From positions 1 through 55,190 of the forward strand of contig NZ_WHIW01000017.1 of assembly GCF_009295635.1 (NCBI RefSeq): a stretch of 55,190 nt of DNA, read 5' to 3'. Numbering within the stretch: the first letter of the stretch is position 1; every line of letters begins with the position of its first letter. Under the pieces are notes generated by a model that saw only the letters and a list, made by a program, of their open reading frames with translations, made no database searches and was not told where the DNA came from. Made by a program: the position numbers and the translations under genes. Of this stretch, positions 17,001 to 26,051 are shown in pieces. Origin of the DNA: Alkalilimnicola sp. S0819 (GTDB lineage Bacteria; Pseudomonadota; Gammaproteobacteria; Nitrococcales; WHIW01).

Positions 17001-17902
17001 CCACGCTATTGCTGCGGGGCCGTCTGGGGGATGCCGCCGAACGCCTGCAAGGCGCCCTCACCCTCTATGATCCGGCCGCCCATGGCGGCCTTTCCCAGCA
17101 TTACGGAATAGACCCGGGCCTTGCCGCCTTTTCGCTCTTGGCAATCATCGACTGGCTGCACGGCGCACCGGAAGTGGCGCGCCAGCGCACGGCCGAGGCG
17201 CTGCGCATGGCCCGGGAGGCAGCCCACCCCTCCACCCTGGGCTGGTGCCTGAACATCGCCCTGATCATCAGCGAGCTGGACGAGAACCCCACCCACACCC
17301 TGGAATTGGCCGAAGAACTGGGATACCTGGCGGACAAGCATCTGATACCGCTGTGGAACAGCTGGGGGGCTATCATGCGGGACAAGGCGAAAGCGGAGCT
17401 GACAGAGCAACCCGCCAGCCTGGATAGACTCAACGAAGCCTTCGCCGAGTACGACCGCCTCGGCGCCGCCATGGGACGCCCCTACGCCCTGGCCCTGTGG
17501 GCGGACACCTGTTTGCGGGCCGGCCGCACCGCCCAGGGGTTGGAAATCGTCGACAAGGCGCTGGCCTGGGTGGAACGCCACGATGCGCGCCTGCATGAAG
17601 CGGAGCTGCACCGCCTGAAGGGCGCGCTGCTGCTGGCCGGGGGGCAATCATCGCACACCGAGGCCGGCCTGCAGGCCCTGGGCCGCGCGATGAGCATCGC
17701 CCGGGCACAGGGGGCTTCGGCCTTTGAACTGCGGGCCACGGTGTCGCTGGCCGAGCATCTACGCGCCTGGGGCGCGGAGGAAGAGGCGGAACGGCTCACC
17801 GGCGAACTGTTGGCCCGTCTGAAGCGGCAGAACGCCGACTGGCAGCGCCGGAACTGGAAGGAATGGGAAGCGGCACAGGCCCTGCTGGCGGCTCATTCCT
17901 GA
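14003..17902 (+). CDS. Large SARP/BTAD regulator with degenerate cyclase, AAA ATPase and TPR domains
   Basis: A 1299-residue multidomain protein. Residues 1-105 form a SARP-type winged helix (LYLFGGFRALVDE...RNLRQALSRLRTALDD), and about 110-255 a bacterial transcriptional activator (BTAD) helical repeat. About 265-425 resemble a class III nucleotide cyclase, but the metal-binding Asp positions are lost: the FxDxxG-type motif reads YCALSE (about 274-279) and the GDG motif reads HGGARILFFG (about 315). The ATPase has Walker A GDSGIGKS at 488-495 and Walker B LLWIVED at 611-617. The remainder to the C-terminus is helical and TPR-like. By family analogy it is a signal-responsive DNA-binding activator; its ligand and targets are unknown. 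It sits alone between serB and a convergent hydrolase gene. Confidence 0.85.
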   Translation: MSRLSLYLFGGFRALVDERALSGIYDHVRALLAYLAVEPNKGHRREVLAELLWPYESEEVARRNLRQALSRLRTALDDRERPQPLLEVDRNSIRFNPDGDCFVDVLAFQACAAGNSASSRDLPWLEKAASLYQGHFLDGFHLPDNPDFEQWQEARAEQFRLHALSQLSALAEHRESMGELAAAMEVCRQQLALEPWHEPAHAQLMRLLARSGQRHAALAQYQQCVEQLAEELGAEPEPSTQRLHQQIAGGDFRREPMESRRSAEAAGRRQVTVLYCALSEPPAMDPEDFVEIVRAFKKRCDEVAQRFQAHQADSHGGARILFFGFPHAQGDDARRALYAALRLQEEVRQLAERQRCELQLRTGAHTGLMVTAEAEADLPADLIGTPLNAAMQLRFLAEANEILVSADTERLVRAHFRLHRRQLPPAEEIRAALPGFRLEAAISPDLDERGDFYADQGNFIGREKELAQLLGLWDNTRRGQGQVLLLEGDSGIGKSRLLQAFRQRIAEQPHHLRLLRCFPDYQSSALHPVIELLNQICGFKARDSQRQRREKLAEALQRLDLYDDTALRTLGDLLQLHPDAEAAGEQGLHHQQQTLNLLAQLQRHSSRQKPLLWIVEDLHWADPSTLELIKQLAAASKDHAILMILTARPGHSPSWLKSGHCRRLILDPLPTQEVRRLVAALARHKDLPELVVDEIVTRTDGVPLFVEELTKTLLESDLLRETHHRFELSGPSPSVALPFTLQDSLMARLDRLGTAKGVAQWGAVLGREFPHALLAEVVDMDETALELELNRLLEAELLYLREDTGERIYGFRHALIQEVAYESLLRRHRQVMHQLAAEALEDQSRADRAPPPEWLAHHYTEAALFEQAVDYWLRAGHQAAALYAYNEAVSHLRRGLALLERLPEDGDRTRREFDLRIALGVPLMLCAGPVPEIEQSYARALELSESLGDEQELFPARRGLYTYYAGQGDYHTAEQLARQLLEDAGTAPEQLIEAQRTLGTTLLLRGRLGDAAERLQGALTLYDPAAHGGLSQHYGIDPGLAAFSLLAIIDWLHGAPEVARQRTAEALRMAREAAHPSTLGWCLNIALIISELDENPTHTLELAEELGYLADKHLIPLWNSWGAIMRDKAKAELTEQPASLDRLNEAFAEYDRLGAAMGRPYALALWADTCLRAGRTAQGLEIVDKALAWVERHDARLHEAELHRLKGALLLAGGQSSHTEAGLQALGRAMSIARAQGASAFELRATVSLAEHLRAWGAEEEAERLTGELLARLKRQNADWQRRNWKEWEAAQALLAAHS

Positions 17903-17923
17903 ACCGCCAGCAAGGCCACCGAC

Positions 17924-18724
17924 TCAGATACCCTTGGCCCGGAACCACTCGTGCAGCTTCTCGGCGCACTGCTCCCAGCCCGGCTCCAGCATGAACATAT
18001 GCCCATGCCCCTGTAGCTCGATCAGGTCAGCGCCCTGCTGCTGGGCAATCTCCCGCTCCATGGCAATCACCGAGGTATGATCGTCAGTGCCGCTGATGAC
18101 GAGGCGCGGGATGCTCGAACCGGTCAGGTCCGCGGACACTTCGCCCTTGAGCACTTCCACACCGGCCACCGCCGATTCCGGCACCATCTTGTCGAACACC
18201 GCCCGCTGACGCTCGGCTTCCACCCGGTTCAGCACCGCGCTCTTGCTCACCTTGAAGCCGGGCTTCAGGGGCTTCTTGCGAATCATCGCGGGCAGGGATT
18301 TGAAGATGTGCAGTAGAAACCAGATGTTGAACGGCGGATTCTGGAACTTCACCCCCGCCACCGGCGCCGAACTGGCCATAACCAGCGCCTTCAAGGGCGT
18401 GTCCGTGGCCACCATCTGGGCGATGGCACCGCCCATGGAGTGGCCGATCAATACCGGCTCGCCGCCCAGCTCGGCAATCACGCCGCGCACATCGGCGGCA
18501 TAGTCGTTCAGGCTCAGGGCGCCCAGATTATCGAGCTCGGGATTGGGCGGGTGACCGCGCAGGTTCATGGCGTAGCAGTCATAACCAAGCCCGGCGAAAT
18601 GGTGCAGAAAGGTTTCCCAGTTCCAGGAGCCCGCGCTGGCGCCGTGCACGAAAAGCAGCTTCTGGCCGTCGCCCGGCGCATGATCCACCAGCAGGCCGTT
18701 GATCTTCTTTTGTTCCAAAGCCAT
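17924..18724 (-). CDS. Alpha/beta hydrolase
   Basis: A 266-residue alpha/beta-hydrolase-fold protein, likely cytoplasmic. The nucleophile elbow is GHSMGG, the oxyanion-hole region FVHGASAGSWNWE, the acid is in VISGTDDHTSVI and the catalytic His in LQGHGHMFMLEP, so the triad looks complete. The substrate (ester, lactone or other) cannot be assigned. Start at MALEQKKING, preceded by GAGGGGAACC; a longer frame would run through the rplS terminator region. It is downstream of rplS on the same strand but separated from it by a strong terminator. Confidence 0.85.
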   Translation of the reverse strand: MALEQKKINGLLVDHAPGDGQKLLFVHGASAGSWNWETFLHHFAGLGYDCYAMNLRGHPPNPELDNLGALSLNDYAADVRGVIAELGGEPVLIGHSMGGAIAQMVATDTPLKALVMASSAPVAGVKFQNPPFNIWFLLHIFKSLPAMIRKKPLKPGFKVSKSAVLNRVEAERQRAVFDKMVPESAVAGVEVLKGEVSADLTGSSIPRLVISGTDDHTSVIAMEREIAQQQGADLIELQGHGHMFMLEPGWEQCAEKLHEWFRAKGI

Positions 18725-18814
18725 GGTTCCCCTCGAAGCGAATGCGGCTCGCGTGAGCCTGTTTATTGTGTATGGCATCAATAGCAGAGTTTGCCCCGGC
18801 GGAAAACGACCGGG

Positions 18815-18843
18815 CAAAAAAAAGGCGGCCGCCGCCGCCTTTT
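18815..18843 (-). terminator. Rho-independent terminator of the rpsP-rplS operon
   Basis: On the minus strand AAGGCGGC and GCCGCCTT (18834-18841 and 18822-18829) form a GC-rich stem with a four-base loop followed by a run of eight T. It lies about 20 bases after the rplS stop and closes the ribosomal protein operon. Confidence 0.9.
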
Positions 18844-18862
18844 CCCGCAAGGCCCGTGGGCC

Positions 18863-19216
18863 TTACACCTTTTCCTTGATGCGGGCGGACTTGCCGCTGC
18901 GCTCACGCAGGTAATAGAGCTTGGCGCGGCGCACATCGCCACGACGCTTCACGGTGATGCTCTCGATCAGCGGGCTGTGCGTCTGGAACACACGCTCCAC
19001 ACCCTCGCCATGGGAGACCTTGCGCACGGTGAAGGAGGAGTTCAGGCCGCGGTTACGCTTGGCGATCACCACACCTTCGAAAGCCTGCAGACGCTCGCGG
19101 CTACCCTCACGGACCCGCACCTGCACCACCACGGTGTCACCGGCGCCGAACTCCGGCACCTCATGCTTGCTGGCTTCCAACTGCTCTTTCTCGAGCTGCT
19201 CGATAATGTTGCTCAT
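18863..19216 (-). CDS. rplS: 50S ribosomal protein L19
   Basis: A 117-residue large-subunit protein at the 30S-50S interface. The sequence is recognised from end to end: [37 protein letters not shown], the [10 protein letters not shown] segment and the basic tail [18 protein letters not shown]. Length fits E. coli L19 (115). Last gene of the rpsP-rimM-trmD-rplS operon, 5 bases after trmD and directly before a strong terminator. Confidence 0.97.
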   Translation of the reverse strand: MSNIIEQLEKEQLEASKHEVPEFGAGDTVVVQVRVREGSRERLQAFEGVVIAKRNRGLNSSFTVRKVSHGEGVERVFQTHSPLIESITVKRRGDVRRAKLYYLRERSGKSARIKEKV

Positions 19217-19221
19217 AGCTC

Positions 19222-19989
19222 CTACCCTTCCCGTTCTCCCGGGCCCTCTCGGGCGCGGCGTTCCGTAATGAATTCATCGAGCAAACGCCGATCGCTGTCG
19301 GTCAACGTCTCTCGCCGTATCAACTCCGGCCTGCGCTGCCAGGTCCGCCCCAGCTGCTGTTGGCGCCGCCAGCGCGCAATGGCCTGGTGATCCCCGCTGA
19401 GCAGCACCTGCGGTACCGATCGCTCCAACACCTGCTCCGGCCGGGTGTAGTGCGGGCAATCCAGCAGGCCGTCCGTGAAGGAGTCCTGCGCGGCAGACTG
19501 ATCGTGGCCCAGCACACCCGGCAGCAGCCGGCTGACCGCATCGATCATCACCATCGCACCCAGCTCGCCACCGCTGAGCACGTAATCGCCAATGGACCAT
19601 TCCTCGTCCACCCGCGATTCGATCAAACGCTCGTCGACGCCCTCGTAGCGGCCGCAGACCAACAACAATCTCGCCCGCCCCGCCAGTTCCTCGCAGGCTG
19701 CCTGGTCCAGGCGTCGCCCCTGGGGGCTGAGGTAGGCGACCCGCACCGGCTCGGGGCTCGCCGCCCGGGCCGCGTCAATGGCGTCGGCCAGCGGCTGGTA
19801 CTTCATCACCATGCCGGGCCCGCCGCCGTAGGGCCGGTCATCCACCGTACGGTGCCGGTCCAGGGTATAGTCCCGCGGGTTCCAGCAGACCAGCTCCAAC
19901 AAGCCCGCCTCGCAGGCCCTGCCGGTCACGCCGTGGCGCCCCACCGTTTCCACCAGTTCGGGAAACAGGGTCAGCACATCGACGCGCAT
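19222..19989 (-). CDS. trmD: tRNA (guanine-N1)-methyltransferase
   Basis: A 255-residue SPOUT-class enzyme that makes m1G37 next to the anticodon and prevents +1 frameshifting. Diagnostic segments are [41 protein letters not shown] and the knotted SAM-binding region [19 protein letters not shown]. The C-terminal domain ([16 protein letters not shown]) is complete. The start overlaps the rimM stop (TGATG), which suggests translational coupling. Confidence 0.97.
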   Translation of the reverse strand: MRVDVLTLFPELVETVGRHGVTGRACEAGLLELVCWNPRDYTLDRHRTVDDRPYGGGPGMVMKYQPLADAIDAARAASPEPVRVAYLSPQGRRLDQAACEELAGRARLLLVCGRYEGVDERLIESRVDEEWSIGDYVLSGGELGAMVMIDAVSRLLPGVLGHDQSAAQDSFTDGLLDCPHYTRPEQVLERSVPQVLLSGDHQAIARWRRQQQLGRTWQRRPELIRRETLTDSDRRLLDEFITERRAREGPGEREG

Positions 19990-20495
19990 CAGAACTCCGG
20001 GTCCCAGTCCACCTCCAGGCGGCCCGCTTGCAGGTCCACCCGCTTCACCACCTGATCGAGCAGGAAAGGGATCAGGCGCTCCCGCTCCCCTCGCACCACC
20101 AGCACGTCGTTGGCGCCGGTCTCGATGAGGTGGTCGACCCGACCCAGATCCTGACCATCCACGGTCAGCACCCGCAGACCTTCCAGATCGGTCCAGTAGT
20201 ACTCGTCGGCGGCCGCTGCCGGCAGCTGCTCGCGGGGAACACGAATGTCGACGCCCATGTACAGGCGTGCCTGTTCGCGATCGTCCACGCCCTGGAGCTT
20301 GACCACCAGGGTCTTGCCCTGCGGGCGGCCCTGCTCAAGTTCAATGCGCTGCTCTTCACCGCGCAACTGGATCCACCACTGCGGGTAGTCCAGCAGATTC
20401 TCGCGCGGGTCGGTGTAGGAATGCACCTTCACCCAGCCGCGCACGCCGTAAAGGCCGGAAATACGGCCCAGGGTCAGCCAGCGCCGATCCTCCAC
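19989..20495 (-). CDS. rimM: 16S rRNA processing / ribosome maturation factor RimM
   Basis: A 168-residue 30S maturation factor that binds S19 and helps assemble the 30S head. The N-terminal RimM barrel shows [22 protein letters not shown]; the C-terminal PRC barrel shows [20 protein letters not shown] and [18 protein letters not shown]. Length is typical (E. coli 182). It lies 16 bases after rpsP and overlaps trmD. Confidence 0.95.
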   Translation of the reverse strand: MEDRRWLTLGRISGLYGVRGWVKVHSYTDPRENLLDYPQWWIQLRGEEQRIELEQGRPQGKTLVVKLQGVDDREQARLYMGVDIRVPREQLPAAAADEYYWTDLEGLRVLTVDGQDLGRVDHLIETGANDVLVVRGERERLIPFLLDQVVKRVDLQAGRLEVDWDPEF

Positions 20496-20511
20496 GCTGC
20501 CCTACCGTCGC

Positions 20512-20781
20512 TTACGCGGCGGCTTCGTTCTCCGCGCCGGCGGCCTGCGCCTGCTTGATCAGCTGGGCGACGCGCTCACTGGGCTGCGCACCCTGGCCGA
20601 TCCAGTAGTTCACGCGCTCCAGGTCCAGCTTCAGCGGCACGTCCTGGCCACTGGCCACGGCGTTGAAGTAACCCAGGCGCTCGATGAAGCGGCCGTCGCG
20701 GGCGTTGCGGCTGTCCGTCACCACCACCTGATAGAACGGGCGCTTCTTCGAACCACCACGAGCCAGTCGAATCGTTACCAT
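20512..20781 (-). CDS. rpsP: 30S ribosomal protein S16
   Basis: An 89-residue small-subunit protein. The N-terminus [20 protein letters not shown] and the [10 protein letters not shown] and [18 protein letters not shown] segments are family hallmarks. It is the first gene of the ribosomal protein/tRNA modification operon, with a candidate promoter 70-100 bases upstream in the gap after ffh. Confidence 0.97.
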   Translation of the reverse strand: MVTIRLARGGSKKRPFYQVVVTDSRNARDGRFIERLGYFNAVASGQDVPLKLDLERVNYWIGQGAQPSERVAQLIKQAQAAGAENEAAA

Positions 20782-20849
20782 GCGATCAAATACCCCTTGA
20801 GGAAACCTGCCTGTATGCCAAACCGGCAGCCGGGCTGATGAAACCGCGC

Positions 20850-20877
20850 ATTGTACTGGTTTGACGGTGAATGTGAA
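20850..20877 (-). promoter_or_regulatory. Candidate promoter of the rpsP-rimM-trmD-rplS operon
   Basis: On the minus strand TTCACA (20872-20877) and TACAAT (20850-20855) are spaced by 16 bases, about 70 bases before the rpsP ATG, in the only sizeable gap (110 bases) of this strand's run from ffh. Confidence 0.5.
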
Positions 20878-20891
20878 GACTCGTCAAGCGT

Positions 20892-22256
20892 CTAGAAGCC
20901 CATACCCGGGGGCAGGCCGCCGCCGCCGCCCATCTGGCGCATCATTTTTTTCATGCCGCCCTTCTTGAATTGCTTCATCATCTTCTGCATCTGCTTGAAT
21001 TGCTTCAGCAAACGGTTGACGTCCTGAACCTGCACCCCGGAACCGGCGGCGATGCGGCGCTTGCGCGAGCCATTGATGACGTCCGGGCGCTGGCGCTCTT
21101 TCGGAGTCATGGAGTTGACGATGGCGATGAGCCGGCCCACCTGCTTGTCGTTGACCTGGGATTTCACCTCATCGGGCAGCTTCCCCATGCCGGGCAACTT
21201 GTCCAGCAGCCCGCCCATGCCGCCAAGCTTGCCGATCTGCTGCATCTGATCGCGGAAATCTTCCAGATCGAAGCCCTTGCCCTTCTTCATCTTCTGGGCG
21301 AGCTTCTCGGCCTGCTGGCGATCGACCTTGCTCTCCACCTCCTCGACCAGGCTGAGCACATCGCCCATGCCGAGGATGCGCGAGGCCACCCGGTCCGGGT
21401 GGAAGGGCTCAAGCGCGGTGCTGCGCTCACCCACGCCCAGGAACTTGATGGGCTTGCCGGTGACATGGCGAATGGAGAGCGCCGCGCCGCCGCGGGCGTC
21501 ACCGTCGGTCTTGGTGAGGATCACGCCGGTAAGCGGCAGGGCTTCGTCGAAGGCCTTGGCGGTGTTCACCGCGTCCTGGCCGGTCATGCTGTCCACCACG
21601 AACAGCGTCTCCACCGGCTCCACCGCGGCATTGAGGCGGCGGGCCTCCTCCATCAGCACCTCGTCCACATGCAGGCGCCCGGCGGTATCCACCAGCAGCA
21701 CGTCGATAAAACGGGTACGGGCATGCTCCAGAGCCGCCTCGGCGATGGCCACCGGGTCCTGATCCGCGGTGCTGGGGAAGAACTCCACCCCCACCTCGGT
21801 GGCCAGTGTCTGGAGCTGGTCAATGGCGGCCGGGCGGTAGACGTCACAGCTCACCACCATGACCTTCTTCTTCTCGCGCTCCTTCAGCCAGCGGGCGAGC
21901 TTGCCCACGCTGGTGGTCTTGCCCGAGCCCTGCAGGCCGGCCATCATCACCACCGCGGGCGGCCGGGTGGCGAGGTTCAAGGCGTCGTTGGCCTCGCCCA
22001 TCACCCGCACCAGCTCGTCGCGGACGATCTTCACCAGCGCCTGGCCGGGCGTGAGGCTCTTCCTCACCTCCTCGCCCAGCGCCCGCTCGCGCACCTGGGC
22101 GACGAATTCACGCACCACCGGCAGCGCCACATCGGCTTCCAACAGGGCCATGCGCACTTCGCGCAGGGTATCCTTGATGTTGTCCTCGGTGAGACGGGCC
22201 TGACCACGCAGGCTCTTGACTATGCCGTCCAGGCGATCGCTGAGATTGTCGAACAT
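20892..22256 (-). CDS. ffh: Signal recognition particle protein Ffh
   Basis: A 454-residue SRP54 GTPase that binds 4.5S RNA and signal sequences of nascent inner-membrane proteins. The N-domain starts MFDNLSDRLDGIVKSL; the G-domain has P-loop GLQGSGKTTS, DTAGRLHVDE and TKTDGDARGGAAL; the Met-rich M-domain ends in a run rich in Met, Lys and Gly (KQMQKMMKQFKKGGMKKMM). Length matches E. coli (453). The start at MFDNLSD is the family start. Divergent from ypjD, as in other gammaproteobacteria. Confidence 0.97.
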   Translation of the reverse strand: MFDNLSDRLDGIVKSLRGQARLTEDNIKDTLREVRMALLEADVALPVVREFVAQVRERALGEEVRKSLTPGQALVKIVRDELVRVMGEANDALNLATRPPAVVMMAGLQGSGKTTSVGKLARWLKEREKKKVMVVSCDVYRPAAIDQLQTLATEVGVEFFPSTADQDPVAIAEAALEHARTRFIDVLLVDTAGRLHVDEVLMEEARRLNAAVEPVETLFVVDSMTGQDAVNTAKAFDEALPLTGVILTKTDGDARGGAALSIRHVTGKPIKFLGVGERSTALEPFHPDRVASRILGMGDVLSLVEEVESKVDRQQAEKLAQKMKKGKGFDLEDFRDQMQQIGKLGGMGGLLDKLPGMGKLPDEVKSQVNDKQVGRLIAIVNSMTPKERQRPDVINGSRKRRIAAGSGVQVQDVNRLLKQFKQMQKMMKQFKKGGMKKMMRQMGGGGGLPPGMGF

Positions 22257-22400
22257 GAAGGCGACTCGCTCGCTAGATGTACTCGAAAGACCCGGCAGTA
22301 TAACGAAGCCGGCGGCCCGCTGCTGCACAGCCCCGCTTCAATAGCGCGAAGCCCTGTGCGATGATCCGAACGTGCCTCAGCTGGCCATCATCGGGATCGG

Positions 22401-23195
22401 ATGCCACACGTACTCATCAGTATTATCGTGCTCAACCTCTATCTGGCCAGCGGCAGCGGTTTAGCCTGGTTCGTTGCCCGGCGTGGGCCCCGGGCCCGCG
22501 CCATCAGCCTGGGGCTGGGGCTCGCGGCGGTGCTGGGCCACCTGACGGTGGCCTATCTGCTGGCCTCGCAAGGCGAGGGGCTGCGGCTGGGCTTTTTCGA
22601 CGCCGCCTCGCTGGTGGCGGCGATCATGGCCGCGGTGGTGCTGCTCACGGCGCTGCGCGCACCCAGTGAAAACCTGGGGATATTCGTCATGCCCCTGGCG
22701 GCGCTCACGCTGCTCGCCAGCCTGCTCCCCGGCGGCGGCGCGGGGCGCCCCATCGCCGATGGGCTGGCCGCCCATGTGCTCTGCTCGGTGCTTGCCTACG
22801 GCGTGCTCGCCATCGCCGCCTTGCAGGCGCTGATGCTCGCGTGGCAGGAACACCGTTTGCGTCACAAGCACCCGGGTGGGCTGGCGCGCCTGCTGCCGCC
22901 CCTGCAAGTCATGGAGCAGCTGCTGTTCCAGCTGCTGCACCTGGGTTTTGTGCTGCTCAGCCTGTCGCTGCTCACGGGCTTCGTGTTTCTGGAGGACATG
23001 TTCGCCCAGCACGTGGCCCACAAGACCGTGCTCTCCATCGTCGCCTGGCTGCTGTTTGGCATTCTGCTGTGGGGCCGGCGCCGCTTCGGCTGGCGCGGCC
23101 GGCTGGCGGCACGCTGGACGATCGGCGGCTTCATTGCCTTGATGCTCGCCTACTTCGGCAGCAAGCTGGTCTTGCAGTACCTGCTCGGCCACTGA
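22401..23195 (+). CDS. ypjD: Inner membrane protein YpjD, CcsA-like cytochrome c assembly family
   Basis: A 264-residue polytopic membrane protein with about eight hydrophobic segments. It belongs to the CcsA/CcmC-like family, recognised from the conserved-histidine pattern (AAHVLCSVLAYGVLAIAALQA; HKTVLSIVAWLLFGILLWGRRRFGWRG) and from its place between ffh and corB, the same as E. coli ypjD. The family fold handles haem in related proteins, but the role of YpjD is not established. ATG start at 22401 with a weak upstream GGGATCGG. Confidence 0.88.
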   Translation: MPHVLISIIVLNLYLASGSGLAWFVARRGPRARAISLGLGLAAVLGHLTVAYLLASQGEGLRLGFFDAASLVAAIMAAVVLLTALRAPSENLGIFVMPLAALTLLASLLPGGGAGRPIADGLAAHVLCSVLAYGVLAIAALQALMLAWQEHRLRHKHPGGLARLLPPLQVMEQLLFQLLHLGFVLLSLSLLTGFVFLEDMFAQHVAHKTVLSIVAWLLFGILLWGRRRFGWRGRLAARWTIGGFIALMLAYFGSKLVLQYLLGH

Positions 23196-23235
23196 TTCAC
23201 TCCGCGATTTCCAGCCACCCAGAGACCCGACACTC

Positions 23236-24504
23236 TTGCAGGACATTCCTTTAAGCATTCTTTTCGCCGCGCTGGGCGCTTTGCTGCTGCTGTCAGCCGC
23301 CTTTTCCGGTTCGGAAACGGCATTGATGACGCTGAACCGCTACCGGCTCAAGCATCTGGTCAAGCAGGGCCACAGGGGGGCGCGCGTGGCAAATGCCCTG
23401 CTGGAGCGGCCCGATCGGCTGATCGGCGTGATCCTGCTGGGCAATAATTTCGTCAATGTAGCCGCCTCCTCCCTGGCGACGATCATCGCCATGAGGCTGG
23501 GTGGCGAGGGTGCCATCGCCATTGCCGCGGGCATCCTCACCCTGGCCATCCTGGTGTTCTCCGAGGTCACCCCCAAGACCCTGGCCGCCTTGCACCCGGA
23601 GCGCCTCGCCTTTCCGGCCAGTTACGTACTCGCCCTGCTGCTGCGGGTGCTCTATCCGCTGGTGTGGGCAGTCAACGGCGTGGCCAACGGTTTGCTGCGG
23701 CTGGTCGGAGTGCGCGCCGACGAGATTGCCGGCCAGGCACTCAGCCGCGAGGAACTGCGCACTGTGGTGAACGAGGCCGGCGCACTGATCCCTCGCCGCC
23801 ATCAGGCCATGCTCATCAATCTGCTGGACCTGGAGGAGGTCACGGTGGAGGACATCATGGTGCCGCGCAACGAGATCGTCGGCATCGACCTGACCGACGA
23901 CTGGGGCAAGATCCTGGAGCAGCTGAGCACCAGCCAGCATACCCGCCTGCCTGTCTACAACGGCACCATCGATCAGGTTCAGGGGCTGATTCACGCCCGG
24001 CGGATCATGCGGGTGCTGGCGGAAGGCGAACTGACCCGCGAGCACCTGCTGGCGGGCCTGCGGGAGCCCTATTTCATTCCCGAGAACACCCCGCTGCACA
24101 CCCAGCTATTGAACTTCCAACGGGAGCGTCGGCGCATTGGCCTGGTGGTGGATGAATACGGTGACATCCTCGGGCTGGTGACCCTGGAGGACATCCTCGA
24201 GGAGGTGGTGGGGGAATTCACCACCGACCCGGCGGCGGCCAACAAGGACATCGAGCGCCAGCCCGATGGCAGCCACCTGGTGGAGGGCAGCGCCTCGCTG
24301 CGAGAGCTGGGCCGGGTGCTGAAATGGGAACTGCCCACCGACGGTCCGAAGACCTTGAACGGCCTGATCCTGGAGCACATGGAGAACATCCCCGAACCGG
24401 GCACCAGCCTGATGCTCTACGGCCGCCCGGTGACCATCGTCCAGCTCAAGGGCAACAAGGTGAAGACCGCCCTGGTCATGCCGCCCTGGGGCAGGAAACC
24501 CTAG
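23236..24504 (+). CDS. corB: CorB/HlyC-CorC family magnesium/cobalt transport protein (TTG start)
   Basis: A 422-residue inner-membrane protein of the CNNM/CorC type, linked to Mg2+ homeostasis. The N-terminal DUF21 transmembrane domain (about residues 1-190) has the hallmark FSGSETALMTLNRYRLKHL. Two CBS domains follow (VEDIMVPRNEIVGIDL; IGLVVDEYGDILGLVTLEDILEEVVGEF), then the C-terminal CorC_HlyC domain. The start codon is TTG at 23236: it gives the family N-terminal hydrophobic segment, and no ATG or GTG fits better. E. coli has the same ffh / ypjD-corB (yfjD) arrangement. Converges on cysS with a 16-base gap. Confidence 0.9.
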   Translation: MQDIPLSILFAALGALLLLSAAFSGSETALMTLNRYRLKHLVKQGHRGARVANALLERPDRLIGVILLGNNFVNVAASSLATIIAMRLGGEGAIAIAAGILTLAILVFSEVTPKTLAALHPERLAFPASYVLALLLRVLYPLVWAVNGVANGLLRLVGVRADEIAGQALSREELRTVVNEAGALIPRRHQAMLINLLDLEEVTVEDIMVPRNEIVGIDLTDDWGKILEQLSTSQHTRLPVYNGTIDQVQGLIHARRIMRVLAEGELTREHLLAGLREPYFIPENTPLHTQLLNFQRERRRIGLVVDEYGDILGLVTLEDILEEVVGEFTTDPAAANKDIERQPDGSHLVEGSASLRELGRVLKWELPTDGPKTLNGLILEHMENIPEPGTSLMLYGRPVTIVQLKGNKVKTALVMPPWGRKP

Positions 24505-24520
24505 CGCGGCTGACGCGGGC

Positions 24521-25912
24521 TCAGGCTCGGCGCCAGGTGGTGCCGCCGGCGCCGTCCTCGATCGTCACCCCCTGGGCCTGCAGCTGGTCGCGAATCCGGT
24601 CAGCGGTGGCGAAATCCCGATCCTGGCGCGCCTGGGTGCGTTCGGCCAGCAGCGCCTCGATGCGGGCATCATCCAGTCCGTCCTCGCCGGGCCCCACCGC
24701 CTCGCCGCGCAGATACTGCTCCGGATCCTCCTGCAGCAAGCCCAGCCGACCCCCAAGGCCACGCAATAGCGCACCCAGCGAAGCCGCCCGCGCAGGGTCC
24801 TGCTCGCGCTGGCGGTTGATCTCCCGGGCCAGCTCGAAGAGCACCGCGAGGGCGCCCGGGGTGTTGAAGTCATCATCCATTGCGGCCTGGAAGCGCGCGG
24901 CGAATTCGCTCTGCGCCGGGGACTCGGCATCGGGCAGACCGCGCAAGGCCAAATACAGCCGCTCCACGGCGTGCCCCGCACCGTCCAGTTCCTGATCGCT
25001 GTAGTTCAGCGGCCCGCGGTAATGGCTGGCGAGCAGGAAATAGCGCACCTGCTCGGCCCGATAGCGGGCCAGGATGTCGCGCACGGTGAAGAAGTTGCCC
25101 AGGGACTTGGACATCTTCTCTTCATTGATGCGCACATGGCCGTTGTGCATCCAGTAATTGGCGTAATGGCAGCCGGTGGCCGCCTCGCTCTGGGCGATCT
25201 CGTTCTCGTGATGCGGGAACTGCAGATCCAGCCCGCCGCCGTGTATGTCGAAGCTCGCCCCCAGGCTCTCGGTGGACATGGCCGAACACTCGATATGCCA
25301 GCCGGGGCGGCCGCGCCCCCAAGGCGAATCCCAGGCGGGCTCATCCGGGCGCGCCGCCTTCCACAGGGCAAAGTCCACCGGGTCGCGCTTCGCCTCGCCC
25401 ACTTCCACCCGGGAGCCGGCACGCAGCTCCGCCACCCGCTTGCCGGAGAGCCGCCCGTAGCGCTCGAAACGGCTCACCGAGTAATAGACATCGCCGTTGC
25501 CCGCCTCGTAGGCGTAGCCCTTGTCGATGAGCACGGTAATCATGTCGATGATCGCCGGCATCGCCCGGGTCGCCCGGGGCTCCTGGTCCGGGGGCAGCAC
25601 GCCCAGCGCGGCGGCATCCTCGTGCATGGCGGCGATGAAGCGGGCGGTGAGGGTGTCCATGTCCACGCCCAGCTCCGCGGCGCGGCGGATGATCTTGTCA
25701 TCCACATCGGTGATGTTGCGCACGTACTCCACCTGGTAACCGCTGGCCCGCAGATGCCGCACCACCATGTCGAACACCACCATGGCCCGCGCGTGCCCCA
25801 GATGGCAGTAGTCGTAGACGGTCATGCCGCAGACGTACATGCGCACCTTGCCTGGCTCCAGGGGGGTGAAGCGTTCCTTGGTATTGCTGAGGCTGTTGTA
25901 GATCTGCAGCAT
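24521..25912 (-). CDS. cysS: Cysteine--tRNA ligase
   Basis: A 463-residue class I aminoacyl-tRNA synthetase that charges tRNA-Cys. The signature HIGH motif reads HLGH ([10 protein letters not shown]), the KMSKS motif is intact ([12 protein letters not shown]), and the zinc ligands are in [10 protein letters not shown], the HIECSAMS segment and [13 protein letters not shown]. The DALR anticodon-binding part follows ([13 protein letters not shown]). The start at [10 protein letters not shown] aligns with family starts and gives the normal length (E. coli 461). Transcribed alone, with lpxH divergent upstream. Confidence 0.96.
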   Translation of the reverse strand: MLQIYNSLSNTKERFTPLEPGKVRMYVCGMTVYDYCHLGHARAMVVFDMVVRHLRASGYQVEYVRNITDVDDKIIRRAAELGVDMDTLTARFIAAMHEDAAALGVLPPDQEPRATRAMPAIIDMITVLIDKGYAYEAGNGDVYYSVSRFERYGRLSGKRVAELRAGSRVEVGEAKRDPVDFALWKAARPDEPAWDSPWGRGRPGWHIECSAMSTESLGASFDIHGGGLDLQFPHHENEIAQSEAATGCHYANYWMHNGHVRINEEKMSKSLGNFFTVRDILARYRAEQVRYFLLASHYRGPLNYSDQELDGAGHAVERLYLALRGLPDAESPAQSEFAARFQAAMDDDFNTPGALAVLFELAREINRQREQDPARAASLGALLRGLGGRLGLLQEDPEQYLRGEAVGPGEDGLDDARIEALLAERTQARQDRDFATADRIRDQLQAQGVTIEDGAGGTTWRRA

Positions 25913-26051
25913 CCGGGTTGTTTCCAGTGGCTCTCGGGGCGGCGACATAGTAGCGAAAAGGCGCCCGGGCCGCTAACCCGCGCGGCGTTCACAGCGATCG
26001 CCGGTCGCGGTACAGTGCCGACGCTGTACCTGAGCCACAGGGGAAGAAACG

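Noticed and set aside
24521-25912. HLGH instead of HIGH in CysS as a sign of decay
   Set aside because: Ile-to-Leu exchange in this motif is within normal variation and all other motifs are intact.
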